Shown: positions 10,152 to 18,289 of the stretch, in pieces
Position numbering within the stretch: the stretch's first letter is position 1
Layout of the letters: every line of letters starts with the position of its first letter
Assembly: GCF_003207855.1 (NCBI RefSeq)
Contig: NZ_NKTZ01000012.1
Span: forward strand, 22,604-86,603
Direction: 5' to 3'
DNA from: Komagataeibacter rhaeticus
GTDB lineage: Bacteria > Pseudomonadota > Alphaproteobacteria > Acetobacterales > Acetobacteraceae
Length of the DNA stretch: 64,000 bases
Notes under the pieces: generated by a model
What the model was told of the DNA's origin: nothing
Database searches by the model: none
The model's input: only the letters and a program-made list of their open reading frames with translations
Position numbers and translations under genes: made by a program

Positions 10152-10426
10152 CCTTTCGCGTGCGCTGGCCCGATGGGAAGGAGACCGACTGTTACTCCCC
10201 ATCGCTGGTCATAAGGGACCACTTCACGCCCGGTCAGGATTATCCGGTCCGGGAGTTTCTTGAAAAGGCGGACACCGCCCTGACGGACGCCAGCGAGCGG
10301 GTTCGCGCCCGCTACGGCTTCCCATGCAGCCGCGCCCTTGGCCAGCTTCAAGCCATAAGGCAGGCCAGTGCGCCTTTTCTGAACCAGTCCGACGCGCAGG
10401 TGCGTGTCCTGTCTTTCAGTTATTGA
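10139..10426 (+). CDS. nitG: MSMEG_0570 family small protein (NitG)
   Basis: A 95-residue soluble protein of the MSMEG_0570 family, known only as a Nit1C component. It starts 13 bases inside the glycosyltransferase gene. The N-terminus FRVRWPDGKETDCYSPSLVI and the pattern PGQDYPVREFLEKA are what I used to recognise it. No catalytic motif is apparent. Function unknown. Confidence 0.85.
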   Translation: MPEMTFRVRWPDGKETDCYSPSLVIRDHFTPGQDYPVREFLEKADTALTDASERVRARYGFPCSRALGQLQAIRQASAPFLNQSDAQVRVLSFSY

Positions 10427-10442
10427 AACGAAAAGAACGACC

Positions 10443-11690
10443 ATGACACAGAACGAAAAAACCATCCCCGTCATCATCGTGGGCGGCGGACAGGCCGGAC
10501 TCTCCATGAGCTGGTATCTCTGCCGCGAGAAGGTGGAGCACATCGTCTTTGAGGCAAAGACCGCCTGCCATTCGTGGGATGATGAACGCTGGGACAATTT
10601 CTGCCTGGTCACACCGAACTGGCAGTGCGCACTCCCCGGTCATCCATACAAGGGGCGCGACCCGCACGGCTTCATGGTGAAGCAGGAAATTATTGACTAC
10701 GTGAAGGGTTTTGTCGCCTCCTTCAACCCGCCCCTGCGCGAGCACACAGCCGTTACCTCCATCACCCGCCATGAAGGCGGTGGCTACCGCGTGGGGGCAG
10801 GTGGTGAGACGTGGCACGCAAAGCATGTTGTCATCGCATCAGGCGCATATCAGGACGCGGTCATCCCCGGCTATGCCAGCGCGATCGACCCCGCCATTCA
10901 TCAGGTCCACTCGCAGGATTACCGTAATGCAGCGCAGTTGCCCGACGGGGCCGTTCTGGTCGTGGGCAGCGGCCAGTCCGGTGCGCAGATTGTCGAGGAC
11001 CTGTTCCTTGAAAAACGCAAGGTCCATCTCTGTGTCGGCTCTGCCCCGCGTGTCTCGCGCTTCTACCGTGGCCGTGACGTGGTGGACTGGCTGGCGGATA
11101 TGCACTTCTATGACCTGACGGTGGATAATCACCCTCTGCGTGACGGCGCACGCGACAAGACTAATCATTACGTCACGGGCCGAAATGGCGGTCATGACCT
11201 TGATCTGCGCAAGTTCGCGCAGGAGGGCGTGGGCCTCCACGGCACGCTGGAGACAATCCGCGATGAAGTGGCGCACTTCGCCCCGGACCTGAAAGAAAAC
11301 CTTGATGATGCCGACAAGACCAATGCCGACATCAAGAAATCCATCGACGCCTGGATCGCCCGTGAAGGGATCACGGCCCCGACCGAAGCCCCTTATGTGC
11401 CTGTGTGGGAGCCCGATGGCAGTAACACCCCGCTCGACCTGAAGGCTGCCGGGATCACTTCGATCCTCTGGTGCATCGGATTCCGCCCGAACTATCGCTG
11501 GATCGACGTGCCGGTTTTCAACGGAGCCAACAAGCCCGTCTGGCATCGGGGCGTGACCGATGCGCCGGGCTTCTACTTCCTCGGCCTGCCATGGCTGCAC
11601 ACCTGGGGATCGGGGCGGTTCTCCGGCGTTTCGCGCGATGCCGCGTGGCTGGCTAGCCAGATCACCGGCAAAGACGTGCCTGTAGCCTGA
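10443..11690 (+). CDS. nitH: flavin-dependent oxidoreductase, MSMEG_0569 family (NitH)
   Basis: FAD/NADPH monooxygenase-like protein, 415 residues from ATG 10443 (16 bases after nitG); a TTG-type upstream start at 10404 lies inside nitG and is unlikely. First dinucleotide site IIVGGGQAGLSMSWYL at residues 9-24, second site VVGSGQSGAQIVEDL near 180. The layout matches class B flavoprotein monooxygenases. In Nit1C it is thought to oxidise the pathway substrate or cyanide adduct; that role is from family knowledge and not visible here. Confidence 0.9.
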   Translation: MTQNEKTIPVIIVGGGQAGLSMSWYLCREKVEHIVFEAKTACHSWDDERWDNFCLVTPNWQCALPGHPYKGRDPHGFMVKQEIIDYVKGFVASFNPPLREHTAVTSITRHEGGGYRVGAGGETWHAKHVVIASGAYQDAVIPGYASAIDPAIHQVHSQDYRNAAQLPDGAVLVVGSGQSGAQIVEDLFLEKRKVHLCVGSAPRVSRFYRGRDVVDWLADMHFYDLTVDNHPLRDGARDKTNHYVTGRNGGHDLDLRKFAQEGVGLHGTLETIRDEVAHFAPDLKENLDDADKTNADIKKSIDAWIAREGITAPTEAPYVPVWEPDGSNTPLDLKAAGITSILWCIGFRPNYRWIDVPVFNGANKPVWHRGVTDAPGFYFLGLPWLHTWGSGRFSGVSRDAAWLASQITGKDVPVA

Positions 11691-11705
11691 ACGGAGTAAA
11701 GCGCC

Positions 11706-13478
11706 ATGCTTCCATGGACGACATACGAGGCGATGTACGATGCGGCACAGAACCAGCCCGAACAGTTCTGGCTGGAGGCAGCGCAACGCATCACATGGAA
11801 GCAGGCCCCTGTGACCGCATGCAGGGCGCGGGCGGATGGCTGGCATGACTGGTTCCCCGACGCCACGCTCAACACCTGCCATAACGCCGTCGACCGGCAT
11901 GTGGAGGATGGACGCGGCGGGCAGGCGGCGCTGGTCTGGCATTCCTGCGCCACGAAGGAACGGCAGGTAGTAACCTACCGGGAACTACAGGGCAGGGTGT
12001 CCCGGTTTGCCGGTGGCCTGCGCGCGCTGGGGGTAGGGCAGGGCGACCGCGTCCTGATCGCCATGCCGACCATGATCGAAACCGCCATCGCCATGCTGGC
12101 CTGTGCGCGGATCGGGGCCGTGCATGTGGTGGTTTTTGCGGGCTACGCTGGGCCCGAACTGGCGCGCAGAATTGATGATGTCGGCCCGAAAGTCATCATC
12201 ATTGCCAGTTGCAGCTTTCAGGGGCAAACGCCCATTCCATCCACGCCTGCCCTAAATGAGGCGCTGGCCAAAACGGCGCATAGACCGCAGGCCTGCGTGA
12301 TCGTGCAGCGTGAAGCCTGTCCGGCATCGCTGTTACCGGCACGGGATCATGATTTTCTCTCGCTGGAACAGTCCGCACCGGCAGAACCGGTCACGCTGCG
12401 CTCCGAAGACCCCCTGTATATTCTTCACACGTCCGGCACGACCGGCAATGCGAAGGGCATTGTGCGTGACAATGGTGGCCATGCTGTCGCTCTCGCCCTG
12501 TCCATGGAGCTGATCTACGGCTGCAAACCCGGCGATACCTTCTTCACGACATCGGATCTGGGCTGGGTGGTTGGCCATTCCTACGGCGTCTATGCACCGC
12601 TGCTCAGCGGCTGCACCAGCGTGATCGTGGAAGGCGGTGCATCGGCTTCCGCCATCCGCGCGCTTTGCCATGAGCATGACGTGAAATGCCTGTTCACCAC
12701 ACCAACACAGATGCGCCTCATGCGGCAGGAAAGCCGCAACCTGTCAGGTGCGATCCTGCCCACGCTGGCCCGTATCTTTGTGGCCGGGGAGTATGCGGAC
12801 CCGACATTGCTGGAGTGGGCACGGTCGTATTTCCGCAAACCTGTAGTCAATCACTGGTGGCAGACCGAAACCGGGTGGAGCATCACCGCCCATTTCTTTG
12901 GCCTGCCCGAGCGCGAGCCGGTCTCGCTCATGAACGATATCGGGCGGCCTGCACCGGGATTTCGCACGGCCATCGTGCCGTCTATGCCGGGTGAACAGTG
13001 CGGGGAGATTGTCCTGTCCCTGCCGCTGCCGCCCGGCTGCCTGGCGGGTGTTTGGAAGGATGGAGCGATCCGGGTTCCTACCGCCTATCTTGATGAAACA
13101 GGCGGGCATTACCGTACCTTTGATGAAGGCATGATTGAAGCCAACCGCGCCGTTCACATGCTCGGGCGTTCCGATGATGTCATCAAGGTCGCGGGGCGGC
13201 GGATTTCGGGTGTGCAGATTGAAAAGATCATCGCCACCCATCCATCAGTCCATGCCTGTGCCGTGGTTGCCGTACCCGACGCACTGCGCGGGCAGCGGCC
13301 CGTAGCATATGTGGTACCTGACCCCACAGTGGAACGCACGCTTTCTGCCGGGGAAATCATCGCACGGGTCAGCAAAGTCCTCGGCCGCTGGATCGGCCTG
13401 AAAGAAGTCCGCTTCGTTGCATGCCTTCCCACAACCGTGTCTGGAAAGATCACGCGGCAACGCCTGCTGGTCTCCTGA
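11706..13478 (+). CDS. PrpE/Acs-like acyl-CoA synthetase
   Basis: AMP-forming acyl-CoA ligase, 590 residues, closest in pattern to propionyl-CoA synthetase: the phosphate loop HTSGTTGNAKGIVRDNGGH, the A5 motif WWQTETGW, and the catalytic lysine in SGKITRQR at the C-terminus. Only 15 bases separate it from nitH, so it is probably co-transcribed with Nit1C. It is not a standard Nit1C gene. A reasonable inference is that it activates the carboxylic acid released by the nitrilase. It may alternatively be a general acetate or propionate ligase. Confidence 0.88.
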   Translation: MLPWTTYEAMYDAAQNQPEQFWLEAAQRITWKQAPVTACRARADGWHDWFPDATLNTCHNAVDRHVEDGRGGQAALVWHSCATKERQVVTYRELQGRVSRFAGGLRALGVGQGDRVLIAMPTMIETAIAMLACARIGAVHVVVFAGYAGPELARRIDDVGPKVIIIASCSFQGQTPIPSTPALNEALAKTAHRPQACVIVQREACPASLLPARDHDFLSLEQSAPAEPVTLRSEDPLYILHTSGTTGNAKGIVRDNGGHAVALALSMELIYGCKPGDTFFTTSDLGWVVGHSYGVYAPLLSGCTSVIVEGGASASAIRALCHEHDVKCLFTTPTQMRLMRQESRNLSGAILPTLARIFVAGEYADPTLLEWARSYFRKPVVNHWWQTETGWSITAHFFGLPEREPVSLMNDIGRPAPGFRTAIVPSMPGEQCGEIVLSLPLPPGCLAGVWKDGAIRVPTAYLDETGGHYRTFDEGMIEANRAVHMLGRSDDVIKVAGRRISGVQIEKIIATHPSVHACAVVAVPDALRGQRPVAYVVPDPTVERTLSAGEIIARVSKVLGRWIGLKEVRFVACLPTTVSGKITRQRLLVS

Positions 13479-14088
13479 CGCCATCGGTATCGGGCCGGGT
13501 TAAGCCTGCGGAAAAAAGAGCGCGCCATACCAGACCGGACCCGTAACGATCTTGCACCGGTCAGGAATGAAGTCGACATGCAGTGCGGAACACCTTGACA
13601 GACGGGAAGACAGACCGTTTTCCGATCCGGCCCGTCAGCAGGGAAAACGGCTGTCTGGCGGATCGGCCACGCGTGCCGATACCTGTAGATAAAGGCGAAC
13701 CTCAGGGCTTTTGGCCTACGAATATCCGGTTTTTCTGGATTTCCCTTTCCGCCCCGAAAATCCGGATCTTCAGGCGCAGGGGTGCATTCTCACGGGCCTG
13801 ATTATCCTGATGCCGGTTCCACTCGAACGGTCATCCATCATCCATTTACCCGGCGTGGATTTGCCAATACCAAGGTTCACAGTAATGCGGGGGGCGTAAC
13901 AGTCCCAGTCCACTGCTCAATGCCATCCTTACCACCTCGCATATGAAAGCTTCCGTAGGTTTCATCGTCGCATCAGTCTCCCGATAGGGGCATGCAACGA
14001 CTGGATGGCCAGCAAGAACCGCATCAAGTCCATGGCCAGTCGGACATAATATATTGGTCACATCATCATTAATAATTATTGAATATGA
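13479..14088. other. 610-base intergenic region, no assigned gene
   Basis: Lies between the convergent acyl-CoA ligase and LysR genes. A 71-codon frame on the minus strand from a GTG at 14061 to 13846, containing the stretch HPVVACPYRETDATMKP, has a composed look but matches nothing I know. No clear hairpin with a T-run, repeat or RNA gene was seen. Confidence 0.5.
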
Positions 14089-15090
14089 CTAAACCCGTGA
14101 CAGCATTTCATTGAAATGTACATCGGGTATCCTGACAGGTGTGGAAAAGGCGCTGGCATGCGACATGTCCCGCGTAAATGGCCAGCGGAACTCATCGCTC
14201 AGACTGTCGATCTGCTCCTTGACGTGATTGACCAGCAACGAATTGACAGGCTTATTGGGTGATGTAGCAAGTGAAATGGTACGAAACAGGTAGGGTGCGA
14301 CAATAAGGCGGGCACTGAATTGTCCTGCCATGATTTCCCGCCGCAGGCATGAAGCCGGCAGGATGGTTGCACCAATATTGCTGGAAACCAGTTGCAGCAG
14401 CGATGTATAGGAATCACAGTCAAGCTGCACATTGAGCTTGATGTCGTGTTTGGCTGTCCAGCCCTCTACAATCTGGCGCAGGCCGTGACGTTTGCTGGGA
14501 AGGATAAGGGGAATATCCTGCAGCGCCCGCGCCTGGATGCTGTCATATCCACATTCCGCGCGCCCCTGTCCGCCAGCGGTGCCTTCGATCAGGCACAGAT
14601 TCTGTGACAGCAGGGATTCCATATTGGGACTGGCCGAAACCTGGGTGTCATACAGCAGGGCAATATCCAGCATTCCGGAATTGAGCCATTGCAAAAGATC
14701 GCCGTTATACGCATCGATAAAACGGAATTTGAGGTTTTCGTACGCGACCTGCAACGACCGGGTCAGGGGCAGGGCCAGGGTACTGCTAACGCTGGCGGGC
14801 ATGCCAATAACCGCGGATGTCACGCACCCGCCCGAATAGGCATGTACCTTGTCATGCGCTTCATGGATCTTGCGTATAATATCGGTACCCAGCTGCTTCA
14901 AGCAGCGTCCGGCATCGGTCATGACAACGCCACGTCCGTTACGGTAAAGCAACTTTACATGCAGCAGCGTTTCCAGGTCCCGGATATGGCGGCTGAGTGC
15001 CGGCTGGGGCCTGCCCAGTATGGCTGAAGCCCGGGAAAAAGAACCGCATTCAGCTACAGATATGAAATATTCCAGATCTTTTATATTCAT
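14089..15090 (-). CDS. LysR-family transcription regulator
   Basis: LysR-type regulator, 333 residues from ATG 15090; the frame runs 44 codons further upstream but the LTTR helix-turn-helix begins right at MNIKDLEYFISVAECGSFSRA, so the internal ATG is right. The recognition helix region is RPQPALSRHIRDLE. The C-terminal effector-binding domain is complete, with a slightly long tail. It lies 286 bases downstream of the oxidase operon on the same strand and is a candidate regulator of that operon and the divergent one. Effector unknown. Confidence 0.92.
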   Translation of the reverse strand: MNIKDLEYFISVAECGSFSRASAILGRPQPALSRHIRDLETLLHVKLLYRNGRGVVMTDAGRCLKQLGTDIIRKIHEAHDKVHAYSGGCVTSAVIGMPASVSSTLALPLTRSLQVAYENLKFRFIDAYNGDLLQWLNSGMLDIALLYDTQVSASPNMESLLSQNLCLIEGTAGGQGRAECGYDSIQARALQDIPLILPSKRHGLRQIVEGWTAKHDIKLNVQLDCDSYTSLLQLVSSNIGATILPASCLRREIMAGQFSARLIVAPYLFRTISLATSPNKPVNSLLVNHVKEQIDSLSDEFRWPFTRDMSHASAFSTPVRIPDVHFNEMLSRV

Positions 15091-15375
15091 GTCTCGACCC
15101 CTGAATACTGACACGCCATTCTCGAAGGAAGTCAAACGAGGACTCTGGGATTGCTGACCGTCGGACGGTTTATTATTTCGTATGAGCCATAATTTCAGGA
15201 GAATCGAACGAAAGTCAAACATATTTCAAAATTAAGAACCATATTTTTTATGTTCTTATAAATAGAATATATGGGCATGCCTGATACAGGAGGGCATGAC
15301 AACCATGACAAAGTCATTATTTATAAAAAACAAAGTATTATATGCCGGATGGGAAGGATACATCCCGGCGGGAGG

Positions 15376-16812
15376 TCAGCCTGGTGTTACGGCCCGGATG
15401 GCGGCACTGTCGGCAGGCATGGCTGCCATATCGCCCAGTGTTGCCGGGCGTGCGGGCAGGCGCTGGTTCAGGTATCCCACATCCGCAGGGTCGCGGTCCC
15501 GGGTCTGTGCAATCAGGTCGCTCACCGTCAGGCCGCACAGGCGCCCCTGGCAGGGTCCCATCCCGCAGCGCAGAAAGGCCTTGGCCTGGTTGGGGCCAAT
15601 GCATCCTTCACGGGCGGCGCTGCGCACCTGCCCTGCGATGACGCCTTCGCACCGGCAGATGACCGTCTCATCCGCGGGCTGCCGAAAGTGGCTGGCAGGG
15701 CGGAACATGCAGTCCACGAACATGCGCCCCCTGCGCGCCAGCGCAATCCGTGCCCGCATACTGACAGAGTGCAACCAATTCAGCAGGTTGCGTCTGCTCC
15801 GGCCACGGGCGGCTACAATGGCCTGTCCGGCCATACGGCCGCCCAGGGCGGCCAGTCTGCTGCCACCGATGCCCGCGGCATCTCCCACGCAGACAATCCC
15901 ATCGGGGTAACCCGCCGTGCCCGCGGGGGCGGGGCGGAAGCTGGCCTGTGCGCGATCCCATACATGTGGCACGCCCAGCGCCATGGCCAGATTGGGGTTG
16001 GGCACCACGCCATGGTGCAGCAGAAGGGTTCTGGCCGGCAGTACTTTGTCCTGGCCGTTCTTGCCAGACCACCGGACCTGTTCCAGACATGCCGTGCCTT
16101 CCGCGCATATGGACATGACACCACGATGGACCGGCACACGATGCATGACAGCTGACGCCAGCAGGCGCAGCCCGTACCATGCATCTCCCGAAAGCAGAAA
16201 AAAAGGCAGGGCTGCCAGACCTTTCCACCATTGCCGGTCCGCAGCCGTGATCAGGATGGCCGCTATATCCTGCCCCGCGCGGCGGTACTGTGCGGCCAGC
16301 AGCCATATCAGCGGGCCGCGTCCGGCAATGACCATGGGGGTGGGCGGAACCACCCCGCTTGCCTTCAGCATGGTCTGAGCAGCGCCAACCGTCATGACGC
16401 CGGGCAGGGTCCAGCCGGGAATGGGGAAGGGGCGCTCCATGGCGCCCCCCGCCAGTACCACGCACCGCGCGGCAAAGCGCCGGGGCTGACCATCCACCCG
16501 TGCCATGACCACATGATCGGGCGTAATGCCCCATACAATGGCGCGCGGGATGATATGCGCGCCGCTTGCATACGCACGCCGGATCATCCGGGTTCCCTTG
16601 CGCCAGTAGTCTTTTCCCAGAACCTGACCCTGCGGAAAGGGGCTGTGGCTTGCGGCGCGGTAGATCTGCCCGCCCGGATGCATGTTTTCATCCAGAACCA
16701 GCGTCAGCAGCCCGGCACCCGCCGTTACGGCCGCAACGCCCAGTCCGGCGGGGCCCGCCCCAATAATGATGACATCATGGACCGTATCGTCCGGCAGGCC
16801 GGATGATGTCAT
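15376..16812 (-). CDS. FAD subunit of amino acid/opine oxidase with BFD-like [2Fe-2S] domain (HcnB/OoxA type)
   Basis: Large flavoprotein subunit, 478 residues. The FAD site is IIIGAGPAGLGVAAV near residue 20, with a second nucleotide fold around VIAGRGPLIWLLA. The C-terminal domain has the bacterioferritin-associated-ferredoxin pattern, CRC then about 30 residues then CGMGPC. This architecture is shared by HcnB of hydrogen cyanide synthase, opine oxidase and D-hydroxyproline dehydrogenase subunits. ATG 16812 overlaps the upstream [2Fe-2S] gene as ATGA. It is the last gene of a four-gene coupled operon. Substrate cannot be told from sequence. Confidence 0.88.
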   Translation of the reverse strand: MTSSGLPDDTVHDVIIIGAGPAGLGVAAVTAGAGLLTLVLDENMHPGGQIYRAASHSPFPQGQVLGKDYWRKGTRMIRRAYASGAHIIPRAIVWGITPDHVVMARVDGQPRRFAARCVVLAGGAMERPFPIPGWTLPGVMTVGAAQTMLKASGVVPPTPMVIAGRGPLIWLLAAQYRRAGQDIAAILITAADRQWWKGLAALPFFLLSGDAWYGLRLLASAVMHRVPVHRGVMSICAEGTACLEQVRWSGKNGQDKVLPARTLLLHHGVVPNPNLAMALGVPHVWDRAQASFRPAPAGTAGYPDGIVCVGDAAGIGGSRLAALGGRMAGQAIVAARGRSRRNLLNWLHSVSMRARIALARRGRMFVDCMFRPASHFRQPADETVICRCEGVIAGQVRSAAREGCIGPNQAKAFLRCGMGPCQGRLCGLTVSDLIAQTRDRDPADVGYLNQRLPARPATLGDMAAMPADSAAIRAVTPG

Positions 16813-17114
16813 GATCCATGCCCTTCGAGGTCCGTCTCGATACACATGCCTGTCCTGACCGGCAGCAGGCAGGCTTGATGCATGCTGCGGCCATCAACCC
16901 GGACCAGACATTCATGACACGCGCCCATAAGGCAGTATGGCACGCGCACACGCCCCGTGGGGGGGAGCGAGCCGCAGGCCGGATAACCTGCCAGCATCAT
17001 CGCCACCGCCACGCTATCGCCCAGACGGGCTTCCAGCACGCGACCATCAAGCGTGAACGTGATACGCGGCCCGGCGGGAGCCACAATACGGCGGAAACGG
17101 AAACGGTCTGTCAT
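16809..17114 (-). CDS. (2Fe-2S)-binding small subunit (HcnA type)
   Basis: A 101-residue plant-type [2Fe-2S] ferredoxin domain. Ligands are in YCLMGACHECLV (C-x4-C-x2-C) with a fourth cysteine in HQACLLPVRTGM. This is the small subunit of heterotrimeric amino acid oxidases such as HcnABC and opine oxidases, where it passes electrons between the two flavoproteins and the respiratory chain. Both ends overlap neighbours by four bases, so stoichiometric translation of the three subunits is likely. Confidence 0.9.
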   Translation of the reverse strand: MTDRFRFRRIVAPAGPRITFTLDGRVLEARLGDSVAVAMMLAGYPACGSLPPTGRVRVPYCLMGACHECLVRVDGRSMHQACLLPVRTGMCIETDLEGHGS

Positions 17115-18289
17115 GATCGGGATGCCGCGGTGAGGGTGAAGCGACTGGCGGAAAATGCTTGCATGATGGGGGGAATGATACCCGTATGGATCGCGTCACA
17201 CACAAGGCCCGTATGGTTGGGGGCCAGTGTCACGCCTGAATGGCACGATGCCACGAATGCACCCGGCCAGAGGGTGGAATGGTCATAGACAGGCATCCCG
17301 TCTGGGCTTTTGACCCGGAAACATGACCACGAACGCACGACCGAGGCCGCCTGCAGGCACGGAAAGGAACGGATAGCGCGATCGGCCATCACGGCATCGA
17401 TTTCCAGGTCGACCGGCTGCCGTGTCATGACCGTATCCTGGCTGTTCCCGATCAGGACACTGCCATTATCCGTCTGGCGCAGGGCATTCGTGGGATAGTC
17501 CAGAAATGGCGGCAGCCTTTGCGTGACCATGATCTGCCCGCGTTGCGGAGTGATGGGCGCATGCAGCCCCACCATGGGGGCAAGCCGCGTGTTATCCAGA
17601 CCCGCAGCCAGCACGACGCGCTCACATTCCCTGTACCCATGGGGTGTATCCAGTATGAAAGTTCCTTTTTTGGTAGGGGTTATGGTGCGAACGGGACTTG
17701 CCGGCACATAATGCCCGCCCGAGCGACCGAAGGCCCTGTGCAGGGCGTGAAACAGGGCCAGTGCATTGAGATGCCCGTCGAGTGGCGAAAACAGCGCGCC
17801 CACGACATCTGGCCCGATTGCGGGCAGTAGCGCACGGGTCTGGCTGTGGTCGAGCATTTCATGGGGAAAGTCGCTGCCCTGATCGCAAGCGATGCGCGCG
17901 CTACGGGTCGCAAGGTGATCCATTTCGGCACCGGACAGGGCCAGAGTCAGGCCGCCGCGCTGGCTCAGGTGCAGCACGATGCCGGTCATGGCCTCCAGTT
18001 GCCGGGCAAAATCCGGCCATGCGGCAGCGGCCATACGGCTCCAGTTAAAATAGGCGGGCGCGCCCGCCCCCTTGCTCTGCACCCATAACAGGGCAAAATT
18101 CGCCCGTGCCGCGCGCAGGGCCCGGTCCCCTTCGTCCAGTACCGTAACCCTGTGGCCACGCAACACAAGCCCCAGCGCAATACTGGCCCCCACCATGCCG
18201 CCACCGATCACGATGGTATCGGCCGCCGTGCCGGGATGCCGCGTCACCGCACCGTTTCCTGGCGCAGCAGGCAGGGGGAGGTGCTCCAT
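17111..18289 (-). CDS. DAO-family FAD subunit of amino acid/opine oxidase (HcnC/OoxB type)
   Basis: D-amino acid oxidase-fold flavoprotein, 392 residues, with the FAD motif TIVIGGGMVGASIALGL near residue 25 and a C-terminal FAD contact near GAFVASCHSGVTLAPN. It resembles the catalytic subunit of HcnABC and opine/hydroxyproline oxidases and would oxidise the C-N bond of a secondary or D-amino acid. ATG 18289 overlaps the hyuA stop by four bases, tying the oxidase to the hydantoinase subunit. No signal peptide; probably associated with the inner face of the membrane through its partners. Confidence 0.9.
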   Translation of the reverse strand: MEHLPLPAAPGNGAVTRHPGTAADTIVIGGGMVGASIALGLVLRGHRVTVLDEGDRALRAARANFALLWVQSKGAGAPAYFNWSRMAAAAWPDFARQLEAMTGIVLHLSQRGGLTLALSGAEMDHLATRSARIACDQGSDFPHEMLDHSQTRALLPAIGPDVVGALFSPLDGHLNALALFHALHRAFGRSGGHYVPASPVRTITPTKKGTFILDTPHGYRECERVVLAAGLDNTRLAPMVGLHAPITPQRGQIMVTQRLPPFLDYPTNALRQTDNGSVLIGNSQDTVMTRQPVDLEIDAVMADRAIRSFPCLQAASVVRSWSCFRVKSPDGMPVYDHSTLWPGAFVASCHSGVTLAPNHTGLVCDAIHTGIIPPIMQAFSASRFTLTAASRS

